A stretch of DNA of 42,875 nucleotides, taken from positions 1-42,875 of the forward strand of contig CANQTP010000019.1 of the NCBI GenBank assembly GCA_947626755.1. Direction: 5' to 3'. Source of the DNA: an uncultured Clostridia bacterium (GTDB taxonomy: Bacteria > Bacillota > Clostridia > Oscillospirales > Ruminococcaceae). The position numbers and the translations under genes were made by a program. Of this stretch, positions 7,307-16,433 are shown in pieces. Positions within the stretch are counted from its first letter, which is position 1, and every line of letters begins with the position of its first letter. Below the pieces are notes generated by a model. It was not told the origin of the DNA, did no database searches, and saw nothing but the letters and a program-made list of their open reading frames with translations.

Positions 7307-8491
7307 ATGAAAAAGGCTATCCTTGAAGACGATACCCTTACTCTTGAAGAAAAAGAAGAAAAGCTCATAAATCAGTACCTTCTCATCGGCTGGACAGCTA
7401 TCAACGCTATACTTTTTGTAAGCTATTTTATAGAATGCATAAAAGGCACGAGAACTATCGGCTATTACCTGACGTTCTGCGCCATAATATGGATACCCGA
7501 ACTTATCATATTCATAATGTACAAGCTGAAACCGCAGAGTTCCCTGCTGAAATACGCAATAGTGCTCGGATATATGGTAATGTATACCTTTGTAATGGTC
7601 ACGGGAAATACCATACTTGTGTTTACATATATCCTGCCGCTGCTGTCGCTTATGACACTTTACCACAACAAAAAGCTGATCCTTTATATGGGGATCGCGG
7701 CGGTGGCTTTCAACGGAGCGTTTATCGCGCTGTGGTTCTTCCGCGGAGACATTGCACTTAACAACAGCCGCGATTACGAAATACAGATCGCGCTTCTGTT
7801 CCTTTGTTTCGGCGGCTGCTATCTTGCTTCGGGAGTTTATGAGAATATCAACAAGACGAACCACCGCTACATGAAAAAGCTCAACGACAATTCCGAACAG
7901 ATAAAGAAGATAACCATGCAGTCCATAACGGCTATCGTAAACACCATAGACGCAAAGGACGAATACACAAAAGGTCATTCGCAGCGCGTTGCGGAATATT
8001 CATACCTTATTGCCAAAGAACTGGGACTCAGCGAGAACGATGCGGAAGAAATACGCTATGTCGCGCTTCTCCACGACATCGGCAAGATAGCTATACCCGA
8101 TTCCATACTTAACAAAGCGGGCAGGCTCACCGATGAGGAATACGGCATTATGAAAACTCACCCTTTGGAAGGCTCGCGTATCCTCAGCGGCATTGAACTT
8201 ATGCCGGGGCTTGATGTTGGGGCGAAATATCATCATGAACGCTATGACGGCAAAGGCTATCCCTGCGGCTTGAAAGGTGAAGAGATACCATTTGTTGCAA
8301 GGATAATCTGCATAGCGGACTCCTATGACGCCATGAGCAGCAGCCGTGTATACCGCAGACGTCTCTCCGATGAGGACATTCTTAACGAGTTTGAACGCTG
8401 TATCGGAACTCAGTTCGATCCCGAGATCGGCAGTATATTCATTTCAATGCTGAAAGATAAAAAAGTTAAATTCAAAGAAAGTACATCCTGA
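7307..8491 (+). CDS. Membrane HD-GYP cyclic-di-GMP phosphodiesterase
   Basis: Likely degrades cyclic di-GMP (or a related cyclic dinucleotide). The N-terminal half (about residues 25-180) is a set of roughly six membrane segments forming an unknown sensor. The C-terminal half is a complete HD-GYP domain with GHSQRVAEYS, the HDIGK dyad with following I(P)DSILNK, and HHERYDGKGYP, the motif naming the family. Metal-binding residues look intact. It has a full-consensus promoter, a GGAGG ribosome binding site 6 bases before the ATG, and its own terminator, so it is a single-gene unit. Neighbouring pilus genes suggest, without proving, a link to pilus-based adhesion or motility. Confidence 0.92.
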   Translation: MKKAILEDDTLTLEEKEEKLINQYLLIGWTAINAILFVSYFIECIKGTRTIGYYLTFCAIIWIPELIIFIMYKLKPQSSLLKYAIVLGYMVMYTFVMVTGNTILVFTYILPLLSLMTLYHNKKLILYMGIAAVAFNGAFIALWFFRGDIALNNSRDYEIQIALLFLCFGGCYLASGVYENINKTNHRYMKKLNDNSEQIKKITMQSITAIVNTIDAKDEYTKGHSQRVAEYSYLIAKELGLSENDAEEIRYVALLHDIGKIAIPDSILNKAGRLTDEEYGIMKTHPLEGSRILSGIELMPGLDVGAKYHHERYDGKGYPCGLKGEEIPFVARIICIADSYDAMSSSRVYRRRLSDEDILNEFERCIGTQFDPEIGSIFISMLKDKKVKFKESTS

Positions 8492-8499
8492 TCTGAAAG

Positions 8500-8526
8500 T
8501 GCCGCGATAAGCGGCATGATTTTTTT
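8500..8526 (+). terminator. Intrinsic terminator after HD-GYP gene
   Basis: Stem TGCCGC/GCGGCA (8500-8505, 8511-8516) with loop GATAA, followed by a T7 run. Confidence 0.85.
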
Positions 8527-8601
8527 GAAAAAACTACTGACTTATAAACGAATGAACTCGCTCGGCTTTGCGGGAACCGGGACTTTGAAAAATTTTCAAA
8601 A

Positions 8602-8634
8602 ACCGTTGCAAAATTTTTAAACGTATGTTATAAT
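8602..8634 (+). promoter_or_regulatory. sigma-A promoter of the GH43/GH27 unit
   Basis: TTGCAA, 17-base spacer ending in TATGT, and TATAAT, about 35 bases before the GH43 ATG, which has GGAGGG 7 bases upstream. The preceding TTGAAAAATTTTCAAAA palindrome could be an operator but does not fit the CcpA cre consensus. Confidence 0.8.
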
Positions 8635-8666
8635 CAAGAAAACGATCACTTACGGAGGGCTTAAAA

Positions 8667-10142
8667 ATGAAATATTCCAACCCCGTTATAAAAGGATTCT
8701 TCCCCGACCCAAGCGTATGCTTTGCAGAGGGAAAATATTATCTTGTCAGCAGCTCTTTTCAGTATTTCCCCGGAGTTCCGCTGTTTGAAAGCGACGATCT
8801 TGTGAACTGGAAACAGATAGGTCATGTCCTGACACGGAAGTCGCAGGTCATGCTTGAAAAAATAAACAGCTCGGGCGGAGTGTTCGCCCCGACTATCCGC
8901 TATAATAACGGACGTTTCTACATGGTGACTACCAACGACACCACTCACGAGAATTTCTACGTTTACACAGACGACATTCACGGCGAATGGTCGGATCCCG
9001 TCACCGTTGCGCAGGACGGCATTGATCCGTCTTTGTATTTTGAGGACGGCAGAACGTATTTCATCAGCAACGGCAGCGACGACAGCGGCGATCACGGCGT
9101 TGTGCAGTGCGAAATAAATATTGAAACGGGCGAAAAACTTTCCCCGTCAAAGTGTATCTGGCACGGCTCGGGCGGACGTTACCTCGAAAGCCCCCATATG
9201 TACAAAATTAACGGAAAATACTATCTTATGGCTGCGGAAGGCGGCACGGAGTACGGGCATATGATAACTTACTGCCGCTCCGATTCCATATGGGGACCTT
9301 TTGAAAATTATCCGCATAACCCTGTTCTCACCAACCGCAACAAAGCTCCCGGGATAATTCAGGGAATCGGTCACGGCGACCTGATACAGGATAAAAACGG
9401 CGGTTGGCATATTCTTTCGCTGGGTTTTCGGCAAATACATATGTGGCTTCCCTATCATCATCTCGGAAGAGAAGTTTTTCTCACTCCCGTAAAGTTCGGC
9501 GCAGACGGCTGGTTCACTGCGGGAACTGACGGAACCACTGCCGCAGAGTACGAAATTGCGGGCAATTTCACGCAGGACGAGAAAAAGCATTACACATTTG
9601 AAAATACAAGTTGGAACATTGACTGGTGTTTTCTCCGTCACCCGCATACGGAGAATTACGAACTTTCCGACAGCAAAGCCGTTCTGCACGGAACAGCGAT
9701 AACTCTTGACGATGTTGATTCTCCAACATTTCTGGGAATTCGTCAAAGAGACTTCAATATGGAAATGTCGGTGAATGTTTCCGTAAATGACGGAGAAGGC
9801 GGAATTACGGTTTTCATGTGTGAAAGCGAGCATTACGATATTGCGATACGCAAAAGTGAAAGCGGTTTTGAAGCGATCCTGAAACTCAATATCGGAGACA
9901 TAAAGCACATACAAAATACAGTAAAAATTTCCTCGGGAAATGCAAAACTTATTATCCGTTCCGACAGCATAAACTATAATTTCTATGTTTCGGAAAACGG
10001 CAAAGAAACACATCTCGGCAGCGGACAGTCAAAATATCTTTCAAGTGAAGTTTCCGGCGGCTTTACGGGCGTTGTCCTCGGACTTTATGCTGTGGGAAAC
10101 AATACCGCGGAGTTTTCCGATTTAGAAATAAATTATAATTAA
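8667..10142 (+). CDS. GH43 beta-xylosidase / alpha-L-arabinofuranosidase
   Basis: A family 43 glycosidase acting on xylo- or arabino-oligosaccharides. The five-bladed propeller is at the N-terminus with the three catalytic carboxylates in GFFPDPS (base Asp), DGIDPSLYF (pKa-modulating Asp) and YLESPHMYK (acid Glu). The last roughly 170 residues form the beta-sandwich domain common in beta-xylosidase-type GH43 members (LGIRQRDFNMEMSVNV and on). There is no signal peptide or dockerin, so it is probably cytoplasmic and acts on imported oligosaccharides. It leads a plus-strand unit with a small ORF and the GH27 alpha-galactosidase. Substrate choice between xylan and arabinan cannot be settled from sequence by eye. 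Confidence 0.92.
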   Translation: MKYSNPVIKGFFPDPSVCFAEGKYYLVSSSFQYFPGVPLFESDDLVNWKQIGHVLTRKSQVMLEKINSSGGVFAPTIRYNNGRFYMVTTNDTTHENFYVYTDDIHGEWSDPVTVAQDGIDPSLYFEDGRTYFISNGSDDSGDHGVVQCEINIETGEKLSPSKCIWHGSGGRYLESPHMYKINGKYYLMAAEGGTEYGHMITYCRSDSIWGPFENYPHNPVLTNRNKAPGIIQGIGHGDLIQDKNGGWHILSLGFRQIHMWLPYHHLGREVFLTPVKFGADGWFTAGTDGTTAAEYEIAGNFTQDEKKHYTFENTSWNIDWCFLRHPHTENYELSDSKAVLHGTAITLDDVDSPTFLGIRQRDFNMEMSVNVSVNDGEGGITVFMCESEHYDIAIRKSESGFEAILKLNIGDIKHIQNTVKISSGNAKLIIRSDSINYNFYVSENGKETHLGSGQSKYLSSEVSGGFTGVVLGLYAVGNNTAEFSDLEINYN

Positions 10143-10158
10143 GTTCGGAGTGATCTTA

Positions 10159-10323
10159 ATGATAAATGAAAATGATGAAAACATTTTTAAAAATGAAAGT
10201 GACAACAGCGGAATGAAAGAAACATTATACCTATGTTCTATACCGGGAATGAAAGAAAAAATTCTTGAAAGTGCTGACACGCCGCTTGAAGAATGTGTTC
10301 CCGAAAGTGAGGTAAAATGGTAA
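10159..10323 (+). CDS. Orphan antitoxin C-terminal-like small protein
   Basis: A 54-aa ORF (start ATG at 10159, GGAG 8 bases upstream) between GH43 and GH27. After an Asn/Glu-rich start it reads KETLYLCSIPGMKEKILES then TPLEECVPESEVKW. This strongly recalls the conserved C-terminal, toxin-binding tail of Phd/YefM/RelB-type antitoxins of Clostridia (LYLLSIPGM...TPLxEC), but the N-terminal DNA-binding fold is missing and no toxin gene lies beside it. It could be a remnant of a lost toxin-antitoxin module, a stand-alone toxin neutraliser acting on a toxin elsewhere, or a chance likeness. The start and ribosome binding site look functional. Confidence 0.6.
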   Translation: MINENDENIFKNESDNSGMKETLYLCSIPGMKEKILESADTPLEECVPESEVKW

Positions 10324-10351
10324 TATTATAAATTCAGAAAGGATTTTTTAT

Positions 10352-11614
10352 ATGAAACTTTTAACTTCCCCTATGGGCTGGAACAGTTGGGATTGCTACG
10401 GCGCGGGCGTGACGGAGGAGATCGTCCGCAAAAACGCTGATTTTATGGCGAAACATCTTAAAAAATACGGCTGGGAATATGTTGTGGTTGACATTCAGTG
10501 GAGCGCTCCCGATGCGAAAAGCCACGAGTATCAGCCCTTTACCGAACTTTGCATGGACGAATATTCCCGCCTTATCCCCGCGGAAAAGCGTTTCCCATCG
10601 GCGGCAGGCGGAAAGGGCTTTGCTCCTCTTGCGGAATATGTTCATTCTCTCGGACTTAAATTCGGCATACATATAATGCGCGGCATTCCCCGTCAGGCGG
10701 TGCATAGAAACACTCCAATAAAAGGCACGGACGTTACCGCTCGTCAGATAGCGAAAACTTCAAGCATATGCGCTTGGAACACCGATATGTACGGCGTTGA
10801 TCCCGACAAGAAGGGCGCAAAGGAATACTACGACAGCCTGTTTGAACTTTACGCATCATGGGGCGTGGATTTTATCAAATGCGATGACATCTGCCGCGAA
10901 CTTCCCCACGAGGAAAGCGAACTTGTTCTTATGAGCGAATGTCTCCGGAATTGCGGACGGGATATGGTTTTCAGTCTCTCCCCCGGACCTGCGCTTGTTG
11001 AAAAAGCGGAACTTTACAAACAGACCGCAAATATGTGGAGAATTACCGACGATTTCTGGGACAAGTGGGAACTTCTCTATGATATGTTTTCCCGCGCGGA
11101 AAAATGGTGCATACACACAGGCTCGGGACATTATCCCGATGCGGATATGCTTCCCATAGGACCTATCCTGCAGGATTACGGCAGCGAGAACCGCACCAAA
11201 TTTACACAGGACGAACAAATAACAATGCTTACACTATGGAGCATTTTCCGTTCGCCGCTTATGATCGGCGGGGAAATGACGGGCTTTGACGATTTCACCA
11301 TGAGCCTTATCACCAACGAGGAAATTCTTAAAATGCACAAGAACGCACGCCATTCCCACCCGATATGGCGGAAGGAAATTGACGGCGCAGAGCATATCCT
11401 CTGGACGGCTGCAAATTCCGAAGGCGGACAATACGCGGCAATTTTCAACGCGGGAGAAAAGGACAGCGAAATTGAAATTTCCCTCTCCGATCTTGAAATT
11501 GAAAGCTGTTCGGAAATTACCGAGCTGTGGAGCGGGATCACACGTTCCGCGGACAGCTCATTCAAAGTTACTTTGAAAAGCCACGGCGCAAAGGCGTTTA
11601 AAATAAGTTTGTGA
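10352..11614 (+). CDS. GH27 alpha-galactosidase-family glycosidase, cytoplasmic
   Basis: Removes alpha-galactosyl (or, in some GH27 members, beta-L-arabinopyranosyl) residues. The GH27 start PMGWNSWDCYG is clear. The nucleophile Asp lies in GVDFIKCDDICRE and the acid/base Asp in MWRITDDFWDKW. The C-terminal ~80 residues form the usual small beta-sandwich. At 420 aa it is normal for bacterial GH27, and no signal peptide is present. AAAGGA precedes the ATG by 8 bases. With the GH43 and the nearby GH35 it forms a hemicellulose/galactoside side-chain set, but no transporter is adjacent. Ends at a strong terminator. Confidence 0.92.
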   Translation: MKLLTSPMGWNSWDCYGAGVTEEIVRKNADFMAKHLKKYGWEYVVVDIQWSAPDAKSHEYQPFTELCMDEYSRLIPAEKRFPSAAGGKGFAPLAEYVHSLGLKFGIHIMRGIPRQAVHRNTPIKGTDVTARQIAKTSSICAWNTDMYGVDPDKKGAKEYYDSLFELYASWGVDFIKCDDICRELPHEESELVLMSECLRNCGRDMVFSLSPGPALVEKAELYKQTANMWRITDDFWDKWELLYDMFSRAEKWCIHTGSGHYPDADMLPIGPILQDYGSENRTKFTQDEQITMLTLWSIFRSPLMIGGEMTGFDDFTMSLITNEEILKMHKNARHSHPIWRKEIDGAEHILWTAANSEGGQYAAIFNAGEKDSEIEISLSDLEIESCSEITELWSGITRSADSSFKVTLKSHGAKAFKISL

Positions 11615-11632
11615 GATTTGTTGCAATAAACC

Positions 11633-11665
11633 AAAAATACCGTGCAAATTTTGTACGGTATTTTT
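11633..11665 (+). terminator. Intrinsic terminator after GH27
   Basis: A near-perfect 16-bp stem, AAAAATACCGTGCAAA against TTTGTACGGTATTTTT (one G-U pair), ending in T5. The following promoter for the M56 gene starts two bases later. Confidence 0.85.
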
Positions 11666-11666
11666 A

Positions 11667-11695
11667 TTGACAGAAGAGGTTTGTTATGATAAACT
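11667..11695 (+). promoter_or_regulatory. sigma-A promoter of the M56 gene
   Basis: TTGACA (11667-11672), 17-base spacer and TAAACT (11690-11695), immediately after the GH27 terminator. Any BlaI-type operator would be expected here, but I see no clear TACA/TGTA palindrome. Confidence 0.6.
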
Positions 11696-11759
11696 TAATA
11701 CAGCAAAGGGTTTATCAGAATAAACCTTATACACAGGACGGGCAAAGTGAGGAATTGAA

Positions 11760-14174
11760 ATGTCAGATTTTCTTGAAATATTGATAAGATCGAGCATTAC
11801 CGCAGATATAGCGGCGGTGATCGTAACAATATTAAGAGCGGCTTTGCGGAAATGTCCGCGGAAGTGGTCGTATTTTCTGTGGGCGGCGGTGTTTTTCAGA
11901 TGTATTTTCCCCTTTTCGTTTGAAAGCAGCATAAGCGTTTTCAATCTTTTCTCCGCGGCGGAAAATTTTTTGAACCGTAACGAATATGCAATTACGGAAG
12001 AAAGCGGACAAATTACGGACGTAAATATAAAGTCGGACAATTACGCGGAAATTTCCGATACTGTTTTTACTTTTGATGATACCGCCGAAAATACGGAAAC
12101 TATAAATAATTTTCCCCAAATTACCGAAACAGCCGTGGCCTCCACGGAAAAACACAATCGGGCAGATATTCTTTTTATTTTCTGGATAACGGGAGCGGCG
12201 GCAATGCTGATTTACGGCGCGGCGTCTTATTTTCTGCTTATGAGAAAAGTCAGAACGGCAATAAAAACCGAGAAAAACATATTTGAAAGCGACAGGATAA
12301 ATTCCGCATTTTCGGCAATATCTTTCCCGCCGAAAATATATGTCCCCGCAGGACTTGAAGGCGAAGAGAAAAGACTTATAATTGCGCACGAACAGGCACA
12401 CATAAAACGTTTTGATCCGTTTGCAAAATTGCTGGCTTATATAGGAATGTCGCTGCACTGGTTCGACCCGATAATATGGTTATCATTTATTTTAATGACG
12501 CGGGACATGGAAATTTCCTGCGATGAAAGCATACTTTCGGGACTGGACATAAACGGCAGAAAAAATTATTCCATGGCGCTTTTAAACGCTTCCGTAAAAC
12601 AAAGCGGAATATTTTTCCCGCCTGCATTTGCAGAAAAAATTATTTCCGCAAGAATACAGAATGCAATTTCCTACAAAAAACCTCTGCCTGCGGTAAGCGT
12701 ACTTTCGGCGGCAGCAGTCCTGATAACATCGGGAACGCTTATTACGGATGCCGCAGCTTCCAGAACAGAAGCAGAATCAGCAGTTACAGTAATGATCTCC
12801 GTTACTTCGGCGGAGGGAGATATTCCGAACGGACTTTCTCTGCTCACTGACAGTGACGGCGATAAAATATATTTTTCCTGCGGAAATAATTCCGTTGTAA
12901 ATAATATTTTCAAATGCGTGAACGGCGCGGAAATCGAATTTGAAACTCCCTATTACGGCGATAAAAATAACAGCGGTTTTTCGGCGGGAAATTTCAGCGG
13001 CGGAAATATCACGCTTTTTTCCGATGAAGAATTTATTTACGATGTGAATTATATCGAAAGCATAATTATAAATGACATTGATGTTAAAACAAAAAACGAT
13101 AAAAAATATATCGGCATGGATATGACCTTTGCATTTCCTGCGGAATATAAACGTTACGATCATAATATCGACATTCATAATGAAGATGAAAACAGTTCCT
13201 ATACTATCCACCGCGAAAGTGATACGGAAAGTTCCGTAAAAGCCGAGTTTATCATTCCCGATACGGAAAATATTCCTGCGGTCACGCTTTTCGGATATGC
13301 AGGGATCCCCATATTTTCAGGGGAAAATATTAATTGCATTCCGAAAAGTGAAAATGCTGCTTTTCAAAGATATTTTGATCTGAATAATGCCGAAAAATCA
13401 GACAGATCATACAAATCAATAACACCTTATTTTATTGAAAGTCCTGCGGAGGGAATAAGAATTTACACTTTTACCTGCGATGACAATACCCGCATGATAT
13501 TTGAACATGACGGCACTGCTGATGTTTTCATAAATGATCAGCTTACTCCGCAGATGATACCTCCCGAAATATATTATTCCGATCTTGATAATGACGGTGA
13601 AAATGAACTTGCAGTTAAAACAAACAGCACGGGAACGGGAATTTCAATTGACAAACTTGTTATTTATAAAAAACAGTCGGACGGGCATTTTTCGGAATTT
13701 TCTCCCGACATGGACAAAACCGAAAAATTAATGAAAAGTACTATTAAAGAATTTAATGTTGACTACAATAAAAAGCAGCTGCATTATCGGTTTGAGCCTG
13801 ATAAAAACGAAATTATTCTTGTAACGGGAAACATTTCGGATAATATGGACTTTTTTAAACATTTCTATCCGAACGGCGTGTATGCGGAAGATCTTGATCT
13901 CGGATCGCAGTCGCATTTTATAATTGACGGAAATAAAATTTCCTATTCGTGTTATCCGGGACTTATGACAATATATTATTTTGCAAATATTACCGCCGAT
14001 GTGACTTTCAAAGACGGGGAATTTTACTTTGAAAATTTTAATATTTCCCTGCCCGATAATAATATTTCGGTGGAAATGACAGCTGTTTCAGTCTCGGAGG
14101 AAGAAATTGCAGAAACGTCCTATAATACCGCACTTTATAAATACTATGAAATATTAATTTCGGAAAGGAAATAA
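11760..14174 (+). CDS. M56 (BlaR1/MecR1-like) membrane metalloprotease with large sensor domain
   Basis: The N-terminal ~320 residues have the BlaR1/MecR1 layout: paired membrane segments, then IIAHEQAHIKRFD carrying the HExxH zinc motif, then the LHWFDPIIWLSFILMTRDMEISCDE stretch, and a further membrane segment near residue 310-330. The remaining ~480 residues are predicted outside the cell and are not a penicillin-binding domain: no SxxK/SxN/KTG set is seen. They include a YSDLDNDGENELAVK piece resembling FG-GAP/VCBS repeats. AGGA precedes the ATG. No blaI/mecI repressor gene is adjacent. The next gene starts 5 bases later, so the two are probably co-translated. Role: likely a surface-signal sensing protease; the target is unknown. 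Confidence 0.8.
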   Translation: MSDFLEILIRSSITADIAAVIVTILRAALRKCPRKWSYFLWAAVFFRCIFPFSFESSISVFNLFSAAENFLNRNEYAITEESGQITDVNIKSDNYAEISDTVFTFDDTAENTETINNFPQITETAVASTEKHNRADILFIFWITGAAAMLIYGAASYFLLMRKVRTAIKTEKNIFESDRINSAFSAISFPPKIYVPAGLEGEEKRLIIAHEQAHIKRFDPFAKLLAYIGMSLHWFDPIIWLSFILMTRDMEISCDESILSGLDINGRKNYSMALLNASVKQSGIFFPPAFAEKIISARIQNAISYKKPLPAVSVLSAAAVLITSGTLITDAAASRTEAESAVTVMISVTSAEGDIPNGLSLLTDSDGDKIYFSCGNNSVVNNIFKCVNGAEIEFETPYYGDKNNSGFSAGNFSGGNITLFSDEEFIYDVNYIESIIINDIDVKTKNDKKYIGMDMTFAFPAEYKRYDHNIDIHNEDENSSYTIHRESDTESSVKAEFIIPDTENIPAVTLFGYAGIPIFSGENINCIPKSENAAFQRYFDLNNAEKSDRSYKSITPYFIESPAEGIRIYTFTCDDNTRMIFEHDGTADVFINDQLTPQMIPPEIYYSDLDNDGENELAVKTNSTGTGISIDKLVIYKKQSDGHFSEFSPDMDKTEKLMKSTIKEFNVDYNKKQLHYRFEPDKNEIILVTGNISDNMDFFKHFYPNGVYAEDLDLGSQSHFIIDGNKISYSCYPGLMTIYYFANITADVTFKDGEFYFENFNISLPDNNISVEMTAVSVSEEEIAETSYNTALYKYYEILISERK

Positions 14175-14179
14175 AAATT

Positions 14180-16390
14180 ATGTTCAAAAAAATATTATCC
14201 TGTTTTATCTGCATTATTTTTTCTTTAATGCTTTTAACATCATGCGGAAAGAGTTCCGAAATATCCGAAGCGGAAAACGCATCTTCCGAAAATGAGATCG
14301 TATGGCGCGGAAAGCGTTCATATATTGAAAACGCAGGCGATGAATACGACAATTTTATTTATCATGACGGGAAATTTTATTTTATGAGTTATGAATATCC
14401 CGAAAATAACATTTATAAAACTTCAATTTGCTGTTCGGAAATTGACGGTACGCCGAAGAAAATGATCACTTCCGATGAAAATAATTATCTTGATTCTTTT
14501 GCAATTGATAATGACGGAAATATTATTTTTGCGGAGACTTCCGTTATTGATGATAAAAGCAGAAAATTATTTTTAAAAAAATCTGCTCCCGACGGAACGA
14601 AAATTTCTTCATTTGATATTACGGAATATCTTGAAAATATAAGCGATCATTTTTATAATATTTCCGATATTGCAGTTGACGGAAGCGGAAATATTTTTCT
14701 TGCAAATTATATGCTTATTTCCGCATTTTCTCCTGACGGAAAATTTATTTTCGGGAAAGAAACGGACAGCGGAAATATTTCAAAACTTATTGTTTCGGCA
14801 GGCGGAGATGTTTACGCGCAAATATATTCGGACGGTTATTATATCAAAAAGATTGACCCGCAAAGCGGCAGTTTCGGCGAAGAAATTCACCTTTCCGACA
14901 GCGGACATGATTATGATACCGTGCCGTATAACGGTTTTGAAAATGATGATATTTATTTTGATGACGGGACATCATTATGCGCTTTTGACATTGAAACAAA
15001 AACAAAAACCGAAATTTTAAATTGGGTAGATTCCGATATTATCCATTCGGAAATAAGCGTCCTGTTCCGCGAAAATGAAAATAATAATTTTATATGTGCA
15101 GGAAAAAGCTATCCCGACGGCGAACTTATTTTCACGGAAATTTCTCCCCACAACGCATCGGAATTTTCTAAACGTAAGGAAATTATTATGGCGGGTCGCG
15201 AATATGCCGTTACCGACAGTCTCGAATATCAGACAATTAAATTCAACATGGAAAATGATAATTTCCGCATAAAAATAAAAAAATATACTGATCCGAACGG
15301 ACTTAACAGCGATATTCTTTCGGGGAAGATCCCCGACATTCTGCTTATGGACAGCAGCATGAATATCAACAGTTTTTCCGAAAAAGGAATTTTCTGCGAT
15401 CTGTACGAATTTATTGACAATGACAGCGAAATTTCGCGGGATGATCTTCTGCCGAATATTCTTGAAGCCTTTGAAAATGACGGGAAACTCTTTTATTTTA
15501 CGGACGATTTTCAGATCTGCACTGTTCTTGGCAAAAAATCAATTTTCGGAGATAAGAAAATAAATTTTTCCGAGCTTGAAAAGATAAAAGAAAATTTCCC
15601 CGACGGTACGGAAATTTTTTCGGGCGAAAGCAAGACCGCAGTCTTGCAGGACGGTTTGCAGATGAGTCCCGACAATTTTATAAATTACAAAACGGGAGAA
15701 TGTTATTTTGATTCCGATGAATTTACCGAGCTTCTTGAATTTGCAAACAGTTTTCCCGACAGTTCGGAACTAAATTTTGACGATGCATTCTGGCAGAAAC
15801 TTGACACAATGTATGCCGATGAAAGCACGCTTTTAATGCCGGTGATACTTTCCTGTTACGGCGATTTTTATTGCTATGAACACGGATATTTCGGCGAGGA
15901 AACTTCCGCGGTGGGATTCCCGTCAATGTCGGGAAACGCGGGTTCGGCGATATTTTTAAATTCGGGATTTGCAATTTCTGCAAAGTCGGACGATCCTGAC
16001 GGCGCATGGCAGTTTGTAAGAACGCTGCTTCTTCCCGAATATCAGGATCACGCCGAGGACTTTCCCGTGCGGGTATCTTCCCTTGAAAAGAAAGCCGAAC
16101 GGGAAATGAACATGAGCGGCAATGACTCCTATTCCTCGGTAATAACAATGGGCGATTTTGCGCTTTCAAGTACAAAATTTGTTTCGGACATCGGAAAGCC
16201 CGCGCAATCCGACATTGACAGGATCAACTTGCTTGTAAAAAGTGTTTCGCGGCTTTCACTTTACAATGATACCGTAAGGAACATCGTTTCCGAAGAAGCG
16301 GGCGCGTTCTTTGCAGGAGACAGAACTTCCCGCGAAGCTGCGGAAATGATACAGAACCGCGTAAAACTTTATCTTGAAGAACAGCAGTAA
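14180..16390 (+). CDS. Lipoprotein: beta-propeller fused to family 1 solute-binding domain
   Basis: The N-terminus is a lipoprotein signal with lipobox LLTSC (Cys22). Residues about 45-330 contain repeats such as AIDNDGNIIFAE and AVDGSGNIFLAN, typical of NHL/propeller repeats. Residues about 345-736 look like an ABC extracellular solute-binding protein of family 1: KIPDILLMDSS, FYFTDDFQICTVLGKK, and GAWQFVRTLL near the end. No ABC permease or ATPase is nearby, so a transport role is doubtful; with the M56 protease 5 bases upstream, a sensory or ligand-presenting role is plausible (inference). The codon use is AT-rich, like the M56 gene and unlike flanking genes. Ends at a shared bidirectional terminator. 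Confidence 0.78.
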   Translation: MFKKILSCFICIIFSLMLLTSCGKSSEISEAENASSENEIVWRGKRSYIENAGDEYDNFIYHDGKFYFMSYEYPENNIYKTSICCSEIDGTPKKMITSDENNYLDSFAIDNDGNIIFAETSVIDDKSRKLFLKKSAPDGTKISSFDITEYLENISDHFYNISDIAVDGSGNIFLANYMLISAFSPDGKFIFGKETDSGNISKLIVSAGGDVYAQIYSDGYYIKKIDPQSGSFGEEIHLSDSGHDYDTVPYNGFENDDIYFDDGTSLCAFDIETKTKTEILNWVDSDIIHSEISVLFRENENNNFICAGKSYPDGELIFTEISPHNASEFSKRKEIIMAGREYAVTDSLEYQTIKFNMENDNFRIKIKKYTDPNGLNSDILSGKIPDILLMDSSMNINSFSEKGIFCDLYEFIDNDSEISRDDLLPNILEAFENDGKLFYFTDDFQICTVLGKKSIFGDKKINFSELEKIKENFPDGTEIFSGESKTAVLQDGLQMSPDNFINYKTGECYFDSDEFTELLEFANSFPDSSELNFDDAFWQKLDTMYADESTLLMPVILSCYGDFYCYEHGYFGEETSAVGFPSMSGNAGSAIFLNSGFAISAKSDDPDGAWQFVRTLLLPEYQDHAEDFPVRVSSLEKKAEREMNMSGNDSYSSVITMGDFALSSTKFVSDIGKPAQSDIDRINLLVKSVSRLSLYNDTVRNIVSEEAGAFFAGDRTSREAAEMIQNRVKLYLEEQQ

Positions 16391-16394
16391 AAAA

Positions 16395-16428
16395 GCTTCC
16401 CCGAAAGTATCGGGGAAGCCGCTTTTTT
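16395..16428. terminator. Bidirectional terminator between lipoprotein gene and pilT
   Basis: Perfect 10-bp stem GCTTCCCCGA/TCGGGGAAGC (16395-16404, 16410-16419) with A-rich left and T-rich right flanks. It serves both convergent genes. Confidence 0.9.
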
Positions 16429-16433
16429 ATGTG

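Noticed and set aside
8667-11614. Cellulosome-type glycosidases (dockerin or secretion)
   Set aside because: Neither the GH43 nor the GH27 nor the GH35 protein has a signal peptide or dockerin repeat.
11690-11759. BlaI-type operator before the M56 gene
   Set aside because: No TACA...TGTA dyad is visible and no BlaI gene is present.
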